64,000 bases of DNA from Paralichthys olivaceus. Its lineage: Eukaryota > Chordata > Actinopteri > Pleuronectiformes > Paralichthyidae. Of the stretch, positions 44,961 through 61,600 are shown piece by piece. The position numbers and the translations under genes were made by a program. How positions within the stretch are numbered: position 1 is the stretch's first letter; the number at the start of each line of letters is the position of its first letter. The notes below the pieces were generated by a model, which was not told where the DNA came from, ran no database searches, and saw only the letters and a list, made by a program, of their open reading frames with translations. The DNA lies in NCBI RefSeq assembly GCF_024713975.1, contig NC_091114.1, positions 11,070,001 through 11,134,000 on the forward strand, in the 5' to 3' direction.

Positions 44961-47900
44961 ATGTTACTAGCGTCCGCCGTTGTGGTCTGGGAATGGCTGA
45001 ACGAGCACGGACGCTGGCGGCCCTACAGCCCGGCTGTCTGTCACCACATCGAGGCAGTCATCCGGAGCGACCCGCGCTGTGGTAGCGTCGTCCTCGGCCA
45101 GGTGGACTCTCGCCTCTCGCCCTACATCATCGATTTGCATTCCATGCACCAGTTCCGACAAGACACAGGTGAGGAGGAGGGAGGAGAGGGGAGGCAGAGA
45201 CATCCGGTGGAGGATGCTACGGTGCAGCCAGGGCCTTGGGTGGAGGCCTTTTATTATTGTTATTGCTTGTGCGTTTGATTTATTTCCTGTGCTCCAGATG
45301 TTGGAAGGCTTTTTGCTGCAAAGTGGGGTCCAACATCTGCAGGGTTCAAATTCTCATGTGCAGTAACATCCAAAATATCACAGTATGTCTGGTTTTATGG
45401 AAACACGATTAAAGGACAGGGGTGTTTTGCTGCACATCTGTGGTTTCTGAAAGTTGTCAGTGTTGAGGTGAGTCACTGGTAGGATCCGTGTGTGTGTGTG
45501 TGTGTGTGTCACATATGACACAGTAGCAGCTGAAGTGTCCAGTCACACACACACACACTGTAAACACTTCACTCCAGCACTTCCATTTAAAACACTAGCA
45601 TCACTTCTTTCTTTTTGTAAGAGCATACAGACATAAGAGATGACCCATCACAAGAGGCTGTGACTCAGGAGGTAGAGTGGGTAGCCCACTAACCAGAGGG
45701 TCGGCGGTTTGATAACAGTCTCCCTAATTTGTGAAGTATGACAGAGAAAGTGCTGCATATATGTGAGAATGCTTGAAATACTGTAAAGTGCATTCAGTAA
45801 TCAACAAGACTATAAAAGTGCTATGTGTGCAGACCGAGTGAAAGCCTCATATAAGCAGGTCGGCGTAAGACAAAGCCTGGGATTGTCAGTTGTCAGACGT
45901 CTAACTTTGGCAGACACACCAACACCACCCTCCTCTATCTCAATGCCGGCTGACAAAAGCCTTTGTGCAGTTTGTTTTCCGAACCCAGCAGAGGCTGAAA
46001 TTATGTGGGAGGCAGGCCGGGTGCCCCCCAGTCTAAATAGGAGACAGGGGGGGAGTGAGGAATTTCAGGAGTCTGAGGTCAGTGAGGAAATGGGGTCGAC
46101 GCGAGCAGCTTTTGTGAATGAACTCCCCTGTTGTCTGGTGTAATGCGGTCACACGTACTGTATGGATGAGAAGCTGGTTGGTTATTGTACTGCAAGGGTG
46201 GGTTAGTGGACCGATGCCTACCTGGCAGCCACAGGCCTGGGAGCAGGAGGCCCGGAAACACAGCATGAAGTTAGCTGTTAATAAATATGCAGTTGAAAAA
46301 GACACAAAATGGCCACAAAGGGGTGCAAAGAAAGGTAAAAGAACCACAAAGGGATAAAAATGGCCTCAAAGGGAAACAAACTTTCGCCTGAGGGTTTTTT
46401 TTTAACCATCTGTGAATGTTTTCTCATAGCCCCTCCATGGCTTTCATTGGTGCTTATTAAAGAAAAGAGAAATAATACCTGTTGAAATGTAAAATTCGTT
46501 TGTTCACTTGTGAAAAAGAGCCTAAATAAATGTGTATGCTCCTCCTGAAGACAGAATTTGACACTGAACGGTTTTAGAAGTGGAGTTTCTCTAGACAGCC
46601 TGGGAAAGCAAACACAGGCAGCTTTGGTTCGGATCAAGGCTGCCAGCCAATCAGAAATCAGAACACAGTGTGCTGTTACCAGGGGCAACCTGTTTGCCCA
46701 AATTCCTAGCAAGCAAACGCAGACATGTTGAATTTGTTAGGGTTGTAATCTACTTGTCCACAGCAAATAGTAGTGGAGGCGCTCACCTCCACTCACATCC
46801 ACCTCTCATCATAGAGCAGCTTCAAACTTTATATCTCCAGTAAAAGTGTGTAGAAATCTGCAGAGCTGCATTCACAGTCTTCATAATGTGCATGCAGCCT
46901 TTTAATTATGTCGTGACCTCTGACCTCTTCCTCAGGTACCCTTCGAGCGGTACGACGTAGCTTCTACGACCCCACCTCAGCGCCAGGCCAAGGCTGGTTG
47001 TGGGAGTGGGAGAACGACGCTGGCAGTTGGACGGCGTACGACACAGACGTGGGCATCGCCATCCAGGCGGCACGAGATCGTCAGCAGCCCTGGCTGGACC
47101 TGGCGCCGCTGGGTTTCTGCTACCTTATTGACTTCGAAAGCATGACCCAAATAAACGGGCAGACGCAACGCTGCCGGCGCATCCAGCGTCGCTCTGACCT
47201 GGCTTACCCGTTGGTGTCCGGGCCCCTGCCCAAATCCCATCATGCCTGGGGGCCGGCGTCAATGCCCAGCCACGGAGGACTGCTCGGTGTGGACGTGTCT
47301 GGAGTGGGTATGGGGCTCAGGATGAGCAGCAGTGGGAATGGGAACGGGAGTGCGTACCCTAGCGGCGCTCTCCCTGCTTCAGCCATCACCTCTCTGGGAC
47401 AGCCCTGCGCCTGTCAGCAGTGTATGCTGGTGCTGAGTGTCAAAGCGGGCACCATGTCAACCACTCACACTCTGGGTCGAAGACCACCACTGACCAAACC
47501 ACCCAGTCCCAAAATCAGCAGCCACCCTGTCCCAGGAGGGTCGTATTCACTGACCCTTCCTCGGCCACCTACCCTGTCCCGATCACTTTCCCCAAACAGG
47601 ACGTCTATAGTTGGGGCGACAGGGGGCTTCAGTGTGGGTGGTATGGGTGGTCCTGGAGGTGTGAGCATCGTCGGGGGCAGCGGCATCAGCAATGCCAACT
47701 TCGGCTTTGGAGGAGGCTTCACTCACTCTCTTTCCCTCCTCGGCTCGGCCACCGCAGCCCTCTCCATCTCCTCCACCAGGCCCCCTCCTCCACCTCTGCC
47801 CCCACCCCCGCCTCCTCCACCACCACCAGCCACCTCGTTGTCATCTATCGCCACCTCTGCCCCTCACCCTTCTGCCTCGCTCTCCATTTCCTGTCCTGTC

Positions 47901-50900
47901 CCCACAGCGCCCACAGCGGGCACCACACTCATCTCTACGGCTGCCTCCACCTGCACGCCCTCGCCTTCTGCCCGCGTCCTGGGCCCAGTGTCTACATCCG
48001 GTGCTGCTGCCTGCGCAGCGCCTCTGCCGCCCCGGTCCAGCCTAGCAGGGCTGAGCCGACCGGCACTGCAGCGTATCGCCATGGCTCAGTCACGCGCCCT
48101 CATTGCCTCTGGGTGAGTAGACGACCCCTGCAGTCACATTTTCACTTAGCTCAAAAATATTGTCATACAACCCAAAAGATTTTGTTCTCCAAAAAAGATG
48201 ACATAAACAAAAGGAAAAGCAAAAATGTACATTCTGACATAAGAATAGTTCAGTATCTCATTTGTTTTTCAATTTAGTCCCAAAATTAAACTGTACATAA
48301 AGATGGACGACACATCTTCCACTGTGCAAAAATGAAGCCAAAAATTCTGGGATAAGAGCGGCTCCATCTTGCACTTTTGAAATCATTTGGAGCTTGAGTC
48401 TGCGCAGTTACGATCATGGGATGGAGCCGAGTTAGCTAGAATTCTTCATGTATAATTCAAACCTCCACAGTTGTCACATCCTGTATCAATTTTCAATAAT
48501 TCAATTTACACAAAACAAACTGAGGCAGACTAAACGGGGTGTGGACGGGAATTTCTCATGTGCTTGAAGGCCTCATTACACAGTGTGTGACATTAGTGCT
48601 CATTAGCGTTTGTGAGCCTTTAATCTTTGTGACAAAGTCCAGTGAATTCCTTCTTTTCAACTGAGAAACAATGACGACCTTGCACAGTAAACTCGACAAG
48701 TGTTTCACACATTCAACACATTGTTTATGAAATAATTAACTTCATCAACACACATACAATTGTGCACGTGCAGTTAGTATATAGTTTTCACCAAACAGTA
48801 GTACTGGTAACCGTAGCAACCAATTTGGACCAGTGATGATAGAAAGCAGGTTTATGGAGTTGTTTGAATAACTTTGCTGAAAGTCTGCGGACATTATGGT
48901 GCACAAGTTGCGGCTGTCATCATATAAATTCATTAACATGGTTTTTACAATCAGCTTTAAATAATAGATTTTAATGTGAACCTGTAAGAAGTTAAACTTT
49001 TGTCCCTCTACACTTTTAGCTGAGAGCTTGGCAAGAGCTCCTTGAGTAGTGGAAGAAAAAGATAAGCATATTAAAGCCACTCATTGAAAACATCCTGGTG
49101 CTCATTCACATGGATGTTTCATTGAAAAGTCTTTTTTTCAGTAGTTAAATTTTGGATTGAGAAATATTTGTATATTTACAAATTCTGGATTTGTAAGTAG
49201 ATCATTGAATTTATTTTTATATTTAAAAAAACATTCCAGTAACACATTTTTACTTAGAGTAGATCAATTGTCTTTTAAAATATCTGCAGGGGGATCTTTT
49301 TGTATTTTTGTATTTTTTGTATATACAGTTGTCATCATCAGTGAATGTAAATAAGTGAGGCCAGGCTCAGTGTGCGGGTGTCGTCACCAGAGGGCGCTGG
49401 TTCATAACAGTTTTGTGGCTCGGTGAACTAGGACTCAGCTGGTTCCTCATTATTTTATCGCAAGTTAATTTTTTTGAAGCTGGCGGCGAGTTTTTGTGAG
49501 CGTGTTACGAATGTTAGCTTCTAGATTTCATCATATTCCAATTACAGCCTGCTCACGATCTTTACATCTCACTGAACCTCTTCCTTTCTTTCTGGGACGC
49601 TTACTTGTTTTACAGTTGCCTAAAAAAGTATAATAAAGCAAGATCTCATGCATCCTTCACTGAAGAGTCTTTTAATGATTTTGGCTGCTTGTACTGTGAT
49701 CAAACACTTCCTGTAAAAGACTGTGTGCTCTGAATTCTCACATTAGTGAAGACGACCTCCACAGCAGCTAATCCTCATATAAATACTGACAAGCACAGGC
49801 TTAATATCACTGCTCTGGTAATCTGAGCTGTGTGACCGACCCGTTCCTTCAGCAGATCAGGTGAGAGTCCTCCTCTATCCAGCAGATGGTCACACCTGCT
49901 GCTGAGGTAAAACCCAGTCACGTCACAGATGAAGAGTCTCTCTGATCCCATCAGCCTGGGACTCTGCTCACCTCTCTGCCGCTCGTCCTTCTTTTCTCCT
50001 TTAACTCATCCTCAGTGCACACGTCACTTAAGTGCCCCTGCTGTCATCATCATCATCATCACCCTCCTGCTTTGAAGGTTCCGTGTGTAAGATCTAGGTG
50101 AAAGGGAACTACCAGACATGTAATCCTCATGATGTTTTCACTAGTTCATTTCATCTAAATTGTATGAATTGTAGTTTTCTTTACTCCAGAAAAGGCCCTT
50201 TATATTTAAATACTTTATATTTACATTGAGGGGGTCCTCTTTACGGAGGCCGCCATGTTTTTTACATTGTCCAAACTGGACAAACTAGACACCTATTGAG
50301 TTTTGATGACAACTGAAAGATACCACAGGTTATTTTTCATGTTTGAAAGGGGAGGGTGAGGTGAGGGGTGTTCAGCTGTCACAAGCAATTTCAACACTAG
50401 ATATCAGAAAATTCTACACACTGTCCCTTTAACCCTAAATTCACTCTCGGCACCACATGGACCACTCTGCTCATGTGACTGGGTCAAACACGTCCAGGAG
50501 CTGATGAACCCTGTGGTAGTTTTATCATATGATGGAGGTAATTTTTTTTTATAAACTCTAGTGTAAAGTCTTTTACATGTATGCATCTATACATACGTAC
50601 GTATATTTGTGAGTGTCTATGTATATATACATTAAATAATGCAAAATCCTGATTTTGTTTCATGAACATATAGTAATTTCTGTGTACTAGCATTGTGTTG
50701 GTGTATCACGTTGTCTTATGGCAGCCTGACAGCGTCACGCGCGAACTCAGAGGTAATCCCTGCTGTGACGAATCTGTGGCCTGCAGCCAGACTGTGGTCA
50801 ACAGATTGAAACAGGTGGATTAGCTCTATAAATGAGGAAAGAGACCTGACACCTGCTCACAAGCTACCTACATACCGCACCACTGTTAAACGTGAGGCTC

Positions 50901-53798
50901 GGTTAGAGGCACGAGAAAAAAAGAAATATCAGAAAGGACTGTTGCAACAAGTAGATATTGCTGCTGGAATAGTTTTGACTCATATCTGTGGTGTTTGGAG
51001 AGAAGGAAAGATGACTGTTATTTCTTATGGCAGACCGTAAGTACACATGCGAGTGGACAGTTGTAGTTGTGATATTAATGTGAGGTTCATGTGTGTTTCC
51101 CCTCTGGATGAGCAGAGATATAGTTCAACGGTTTGATATTTTATTTAAATAAAAGCATATGAGTTTACAAATTAAAAAATACATTTTTTAAAGATTAAAT
51201 GTTAAAATCGATGTTGCTGCTGAAATTGCCACCACCCAGGATGCTATGGTTTTGTCTGTGCTTTTTTTTTGTCCGTTTGTAAGCGGGATTACACAAAAAA
51301 GTACTCAACTGATTTCCATGAAATTTGTGGAGGGGTGAGGCAGAAACGTTGGTGTAGATCTGGATCAGGTTTTATTTTGTCACTTTCTTTTACATTTTTC
51401 AACATTTTCCTTGATTTCTCAGAGACTGATTAATGGATCTTGATATAAAAAATCCTGAGGAAATCCAGATGTGGAAAATATAAATGTGGTTTCATTGAGG
51501 GACTGTTGGGCTTTGGAGGAGGTATATGCTCTATAGAGTTTCATTCTAGTTTGGACCTGACATGATGTCCTCATTTTAAGTTGAAAATGCTTGAATTTGT
51601 CTTTTAAAAAAATTTAATCATAGTCTATCACTTATCAATATTTTACCGGCTTGGGTATTGAGTACGATATCAGCCACATCAGCCAGACCCTATAATTAAC
51701 TGTCATCTCTCATGTGCTGTCATCCCAAGCTTAAGCCTCACATAGCCGGAAGTCCCATCTGATAATTATGGGACAGTATGTCAACAGCTCTATTTGTTTC
51801 TCCACATGACTCGAGAAAAGCTCCTTAACCTGCTGACTCTGGGTCAAGTGGCCACTAGCATATGCTGCGGCCGCCTTTGTGCGCACAGGTGACTCAACAG
51901 ATATTGACACTTTCAATCTGGTGCTGCTGAGTTGACCTGACCTGTTGAGTGTTTAATGTCAGCGATGAAATGATCTGAAGATTAATTAGTGTTTTTCTCT
52001 CTTCATGTTTTTCAGTGTGCCAACAGTTCCAGTGAAGAACCTAAATGGATCTAGCCCTGTGCACCCTGCACTGGCAGGTAAAGATATGGTCATATTACCT
52101 ATTTCCCCACAGTGACACACATAGTCACATTTGGCCCCATATTTAACTAGAATTTGAGTAAATCCACCTTCACCAGTCTGTCAATATATAATTCCCATTA
52201 TCATGCAATGAGTGAACCCCAAATACAGTGTCTCACATCCTCCCTCTTCTGGCTGTATTTAGGCATCACAGGCATCCTGATGAGCGCAGCAGGGCTTCCC
52301 GTCTGCCTGACCCGCCCGCCCAAGCTGGTGCTTCATCCTCCACCCGTCAGCAAGAGCGACATCAAGCCTGTGCCCGGTCTGGGCCACTGCTGCCGCAAGA
52401 CCACCAAGAAGCAGGCCCGTAAAGGTGGGCATGATGATGAGGAAGTCTGCTTTCGCTTTTACCTTGAGGTGCATTTTCTTCACTAACAGATCATCACACT
52501 TTGTGTTTTTATTTCTCAGGCAAGACCCCTGAGGAGGTGGTGAAGCGGTACCTTCAGAAAGTTCGTAATCCTCCAGAAGAGGTGAGTTCAGCAACAATTG
52601 GCCCAAATACACGTTTGGACATAGGTTTGTTCATTTCATTTATTTATTTCAAATTTGTAACAATCTTGAATATGCATGTCATGGTCTTCATTAGCAGTTG
52701 TCATGGAGATGAATTTGTGCTGAGTTTGTGATTAAATAGTGGTTATATGTGCAGGAGGGGAGTTACAGTATAACCTGTGACAACTAAGCAAACTCCATCT
52801 GCTGATGAAGGCCATGACATGTGTGTGAAAGCTCTGGTAATAGGATATACACATTCCTCTGTTTGGCTTTCACAGGTCACTTGAATCAAACAACCTGATA
52901 TTTTTGCGTTCAAAACTGTTTGTATCAGGTTGGATGAAAAATTAATCTTAAACCTGCTTCCCCATCTCAGGACTGCACCATCTGCATGGAGGCCCTGGCA
53001 GGACCGTCAGGCTATAAGGGCCCCGGTGTGGGCGGCATCTCCCGGGCTGAATCGGTGGGCCGTCTTGCACAGTGTGGCCATCAGTACCACCTCCAGTGCC
53101 TCGTCGCCATGTACAACAATGGCAACAAGGACGGCAGCCTGCAGTGCCCCACCTGCAAAACCATTTACGGAGTCAAGACTGGCAACCAGCCCCCGGGCAA
53201 GATGGAGTACCACGTCATCCCACACTCACTGCCCGGCCACCCGGACTGTAAAACCATCCGGATCATTTACAACATCCCTCCTGGCATCCAGGTACATTGA
53301 GGTGCTTCTGTGATGTAAGGTTATCTCTTTCTTAGATTAAATCCTGGCTTGAATGATTTGATAAACTTTCTCTTTAGGGCCCAGAGCATCCAAATCCCGG
53401 CAAACCCTTCACTGCCCGTGGGTTCCCCAGACACTGCTACCTCCCCGACAGTGAGAAGGGACGCAAGGTAAATGAGAGAACGTCTCTTTCTGATTTTATA
53501 ACGGTACAAAGACAAAATGCCTTGATTATGTGAAATTAACATCTATTATCCTGAATTTCTTGTCCAGGTTCTGAGGCTGCTCCTGGTAGCGTGGGACCGC
53601 CGGCTCATCTTCTCCGTCGGGACGTCCAGCACCACCGGTGAGTCTGACACAGTCATCTGGAACGAGGTGCACCACAAGACGGAGTTTGGTTCCAACCTGA
53701 CTGGCCACGGCTACCCTGACCCCGGCCACTTGGACAATGTCCTGGAGGAGCTGAAGGCTCAGGGCATCACAGAGGAGGAGTGTCTACCCAGAGACTGA
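44961..53798 (+). CDS. dtx4: Deltex-4 E3 ubiquitin ligase
   Basis: Notch-pathway E3 ligase (family knowledge). Coding exons 44961-45168, 46936-48112, 52016-52077, 52263-52424, 52520-52581, 52971-53291, 53378-53467, 53568-53798; phases agree, 770 residues (human DTX4 619). The start [20 protein letters not shown] is near-identical to human DTX4. Two WWE domains (about 8-80 and 85-165) bind Notch ankyrin repeats or ADP-ribose. Exon 2 adds a long Gly/Ser/Pro-rich segment with a polyproline run near 350-368. Then [20 protein letters not shown], a RING starting CTICME at 559 with further Cys/His ligands, and the Deltex C-terminal domain ([44 protein letters not shown]) that recognises ADP-ribosylated substrates. 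The extra length is all in exon 2. Intron 2 (3.9 kb) carries a candidate internal promoter. Confidence 0.95.
45652..45834 (+). mobile_element. tRNA-like SINE or related short repeat (dtx4 intron 1)
   Basis: Head CTCAGGAGGTAGAGTGGGT, then CACTAACCAGAGGGTCGGCG and a degenerate B box, ending in TATAAAAGTGCTATGTGTGCAG. Head and tail match a repeat I recall as dispersed through percomorph genomes; the middle is deleted. The flanking (TG)n and (CA)n tracts are at 45488-45510 and 45544-45560. Confidence 0.5.
46300..46382 (+). repeat. Degenerate short tandem repeat (ACAAAGGG/AAATGGCC words)
   Basis: Imperfect repetition of AAAATGGCCACAAAGGGG, GAACCACAAAGGGAT, AAATGGCCTCAAAGGGAAAC with period near 20. 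Intron sequence, non-coding. Confidence 0.45.
48290..48440. repeat. Probable interspersed repeat in dtx4 intron 2
   Basis: Text such as AAAATGAAGCCAAAAATTCT and GCGGCTCCATCTTG followed by TCTGCGCAGT resembles a fish repeat I have seen often. I cannot define its ends or class. The neighbouring 48441-50074 contains nothing else I can support. Confidence 0.35.
50075..50430. mobile_element. Small non-autonomous DNA element with inverted ends (dtx4 intron 2)
   Basis: Left end AAGGTTCCGTGTGTAAGATC and right end, reversed, AAAGGGACAGTGTGTAGAATT form an imperfect inverted repeat. About 355 bp, non-coding, with internal GGAGGCCGCCATGTTTTTTAC. The family is widespread in percomorph genomes in my recollection. 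Remnants at 10345-10372 and 55310-55425 share parts of it. Confidence 0.6.
50827..51036 (+). promoter_or_regulatory. dtx4: Candidate alternative TATA promoter and first exon of dtx4
   Basis: TATAAA at 50827-50832 (CTCTATAAATGAGG) is followed by about 180 bases of candidate 5' UTR, then ATG at 51011 with A at -3, eight codons (MTVISYGR) and two bases before a strong donor, GACC|GTAAGT at 51036/51037. The phase (2) equals that of the exon 2/exon 3 junction, so splicing to the exon at 52016 stays in frame and would give a 317-residue RING-DTC protein without WWE domains. A five-codon upstream ORF begins at 50832. An E-box-like CAGGTG lies just upstream. Transcription is not shown by sequence alone. 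Confidence 0.45.
51259..51545 (+). repeat. Interspersed repeat, copy B (dtx4 intron 2)
   Basis: Contains GATTTCCATGAAATTTGTGG, GATTTCTCAGAGACTGATTA, ATGGATCTTGATAT and GGGACTGTTGGGCTTTGGAG, landmarks of the common teleost repeat also seen (more decayed) at 13316-13605. It ends with CATTCTAGTTT. Class not assigned. Confidence 0.5.
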
Positions 53799-55160
53799 GC
53801 AGAGACACTCAAGACACAAGACACCAGACCGGAGTCTGTAAACTGCACGACGCCGGAAACGGGATCTGGAGTTGGACATTTTCAAAATCTATAAAAGACT
53901 AACTTTTACCACTACAGTTTAAAAAAACAAAACTCTTCACTGGAACTCTACAGATGTAGTTCCAGCAGAATTCGCTGAGATGAAAACTTCTCCTATGACT
54001 GCATGAGTCAGTTTGGAAACATGGGGAATCATTGTCGTCCCTGATGCAGTAACGGTGTCAGGATCACAGATGTTATCCAGTGAGACATTCGAGAAAAAAA
54101 ATCATTTCTACTGTGAGACTTCTTATCAAGAATGTAACTAAGTCAATTTCGCTGAACTGGAGTGTTTAACACTGCGACTGCTGCTATGTGGAATTGAAGG
54201 AGGTTAAAATGAAGTCAAAAGTTGGGTCCGTATGTTTTTAAAGTGTTAGTCCACAAGCAGAAATAACTTTTCACAGCAGATAAATACTTCATGTGTATAA
54301 CTGGATATCTGAGCATGGATATTTGCTGACCTCTAGTGGTACTTTTCCAGAACGACATTCCTTTTTAGGTTTAATTTTTAACCTCTTATTATTGTATATT
54401 ATGAATACTTGATATATTATATTATATTGTTTCCATTCTGTCATATTTTTATATTTTAATCTTACCGTTTTTTTTATATGGTGTGTTTCATTGCTTTGTT
54501 TTTGGGTGTGGCGAGACAGACTGGTGTACCTGAGTTTGCCTGACACTTAATTTGCCATTTACCAGCCCCCTTTCTTTTAAAAAACAAAACAAAAACAGTA
54601 ATTTACAGTATTTTCTATTTTGTAGTTTCACAAACTGACATTCCTTAATTGTTTTGCCCTCCGAGCATGGGTGAGATGAATAGCTTTCTGTGTCTTTTAA
54701 TAGCTGCATTAATGTTAGGGACTGATCGGAGGAGTAAATACCCACAATGCCAGGATTGAACCTTCCGCCTGAGCTCAGATTTGCACAGAGAGGACACGGG
54801 ACAACTTGTAACTACTGTACTTATGTGTAAGACACACACACCAGCCTCAATTGCTCTTATCAAACTACAAAATGCGGCCAATTAGTTGTTTTCGTCATGT
54901 TTGGTGTTCGCCTGCATGAGCAGGTGCAAAAGACTATCTCTTGTTGTGGGAGCAGCTTTGGACAAAGTGGTCCAGTCAGTTTGCATCCGGTCCATCGCAG
55001 ACCGGTTTATGATGAAGTACAATGGACAAGATGTACAACAGTATTTGTTGACATACTAACGTAGGCCAACATTAAAAGCATTTATACTTTATGATACGTT
55101 ACGTATGCACTGTACTGTATGTATGTGTTTTATGTGCACAAATTTGCATTAAACGTTTTT
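53799..55160 (+). other. dtx4: 3' UTR of dtx4
   Basis: From the TGA at 53796-53798 to a likely ATTAAA signal at 55148-55153. AT-rich, no second ORF of note. Any earlier alternative poly(A) site cannot be excluded. Confidence 0.5.
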
Positions 55161-55309
55161 CTAAGGTTCCAACGTATCAGAACCCTACTCTGGTTTTACT
55201 TATTTTTGTATTATTGTTTGTGCTATTTTTATAAAAGAAATGTGGCAATGTGATTCTAGTGTTAACAGTAGTGAATGTAGAGGAAAGCCATGAATTTCAA
55301 AAAAACTAA

Positions 55310-55425
55310 GATTTAGGTGAAAGGGATCTATTAACAGAAATTGGATATAAAATAATCCTAGTGATGTTTTCTCCAGTGTGTTTAATTTAAATGTATGAAT
55401 TGTTTTCTTTACCTTTTTTTAGGGT
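55310..55425. mobile_element. Truncated copy of the 50075-50430 element
   Basis: AAGATTTAGGTGAAAGGGAT, then AAAATAATCCTAGTGATGTT and TGTATGAATTGTTTTCTTTA follow the same order as the left half of the element at 50075. The right half is missing. Confidence 0.5.
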
Positions 55426-59659
<4,234 letters not shown>

Positions 59660-61600
59660 AGCATGTAGGTTATGGTTGCTGGGAGAGATCCTGCCATGCC
59701 AATAGCCTCTCTGACACAAAAATAAAGCATATTTATTTTTGATTTCGCTTTAATGTTGAACAGAGAGGAGCTAAAACACGCACTTTTGATTTCTGTAGGC
59801 GCGCTCCGCCTGAATGTCTTTAATGGAAGTCAAGGACACTTGTAGCAGATCTTTCTTGATAATTAGCACCCATTAAGAACACTGTGGTGACAACAGCAAG
59901 GCAAAAACCGATTTATCACTTCAGTTTTGTTTTTACTGTGGAAAGATGATTGCAAGTTGGGGCAGTTGGATGCCAAACCAGGACGATTTGTTATGAACCA
60001 TAAATTGAGGCAATAATCCCTGTTGTACTGGAGGGGATTGTCAGCAAATAACATCGTAATCGACACAAAGAGCATCAGATTCCATGTTAGGGGAAATTTT
60101 ATAGCTCTTAGATATGTCCTTCTTTGTGTTCAATAGCAGAACAGTCAGTAATAACAAAAACACTCTGGCCTCCTGCAGAAGAGACGGAATTGTGTTTTGA
60201 TTCTACAGTGGCATGTTGATGTAGCTCCACAGAAGTAACTAGAAAAGACAGGTGCCCTGTCGAGTGGTAATGTCAAGATACACTTGAAAACTGTTCGAGG
60301 TTAAATATGTTTATAGATGATGAATAGAATAAATCCTTTTCAAATCCAGCAATTATGGATTACAGTGTGTGTCATTGTGACCCTGCAGACTAAATCTGTC
60401 CTGCATTAAATTGAACTGAGTAGAGAGAATTTAATGTTGCATTTGATACATGCAGATGTCAAGACAGAGACAGAATAGAACGTTTCCTTTTCTTTTCATA
60501 TATTAAAATGACCTGTTCTCGTTTTGTAATTCTGCTGAATAAAACAAATCATAATCTGGCCATCATTTCATGTGTCTCACTGTGATTTTACCTCAGCATA
60601 TCTGTCTCTGCAGCGTGATTATTGAAATGCAAAAACACACAGAAGGACAGAAGCGATAGAGCTGAAATGTTGAGGTCTTTGCCTTCCAGTCTATTTTAAG
60701 AGGATTTGGAGAAACTAGGGATTAAATTGGTTCTATCGCACACCACACCAACTCCATGGAAGCCACCGCTTCAAGAAAAAGAAAATGCAACTCAAAATTT
60801 TTTTCCCCCCAAAAAAATACACACAAATCTTGCAGCCTGTGATGGGACATTACACTCACATCGATGATAAATGGAACAAAGTGCAATCGGTCGTCATGGT
60901 GTATTACTAGTTCAATCAATAATCAATAATCCTATTGACACATGACGTATTGTCTGTGTGTTGCAAATGTGTTGGCTGCACGCCTGTAATAAAGCCATGT
61001 GACTCAGTGTGTAGCCGTTGCAGCCCTTTGACCACAGAGGTAATGTTTACACACCATCCTCAGAGGACACAGGGGGAAACACATGTGGAGGGAGTACAAT
61101 AGCAAAATTATACTGGTAAGATTTTTACATTACTCGATATGTATATATTAAAGAATACTGATTGAGAGTATATAATATTTTGTGGTTATTATAATTATCA
61201 TTATTATTATTAATTCACCACTAGTGTGTTGAGCCTTTTTAATTTAAAGTGCTTCCTTCTGATATGTCAATGTCAACTTTATTCATGAAGCACATTTAAC
61301 AAGAAAACAGCAATACACAATATATCATAATGATAGTAAAATACAATCTGCTGCGATGATAAACAGAAGAGGGCCAAAAAGAAGAGATGGGTCTTTGACA
61401 ATGATTTGAAGCGTGAAATGTGTAAAGTATGGTTTAAAATCACATGTTTCTATATTAAAGCAAGGAGATATGAACAAATATATTGAAAAAAAAATACAAT
61501 ACAATACAAACATAACACATAATATAAACACAATAACTAAGAACAATGTGTTTTAGCATTTTAAACAAACAGAAGCCTGCAAACTGTCGCACACACGTCA
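59660..61600. other. Intergenic region between msantd1 and rgs12
   Basis: AT-rich. At 61263-61310 the text GTCAACTTTATTCATGAAGC resembles the end of a common fish repeat. No gene, tRNA or intact element seen. Confidence 0.4.

Noticed and set aside
47420-48277. 285-codon open frame (and others) overlapping dtx4 exon 2
   Set aside because: They are out-of-frame shadows of the GC-rich exon; the dtx4 frame joins both neighbouring exons with correct phase.
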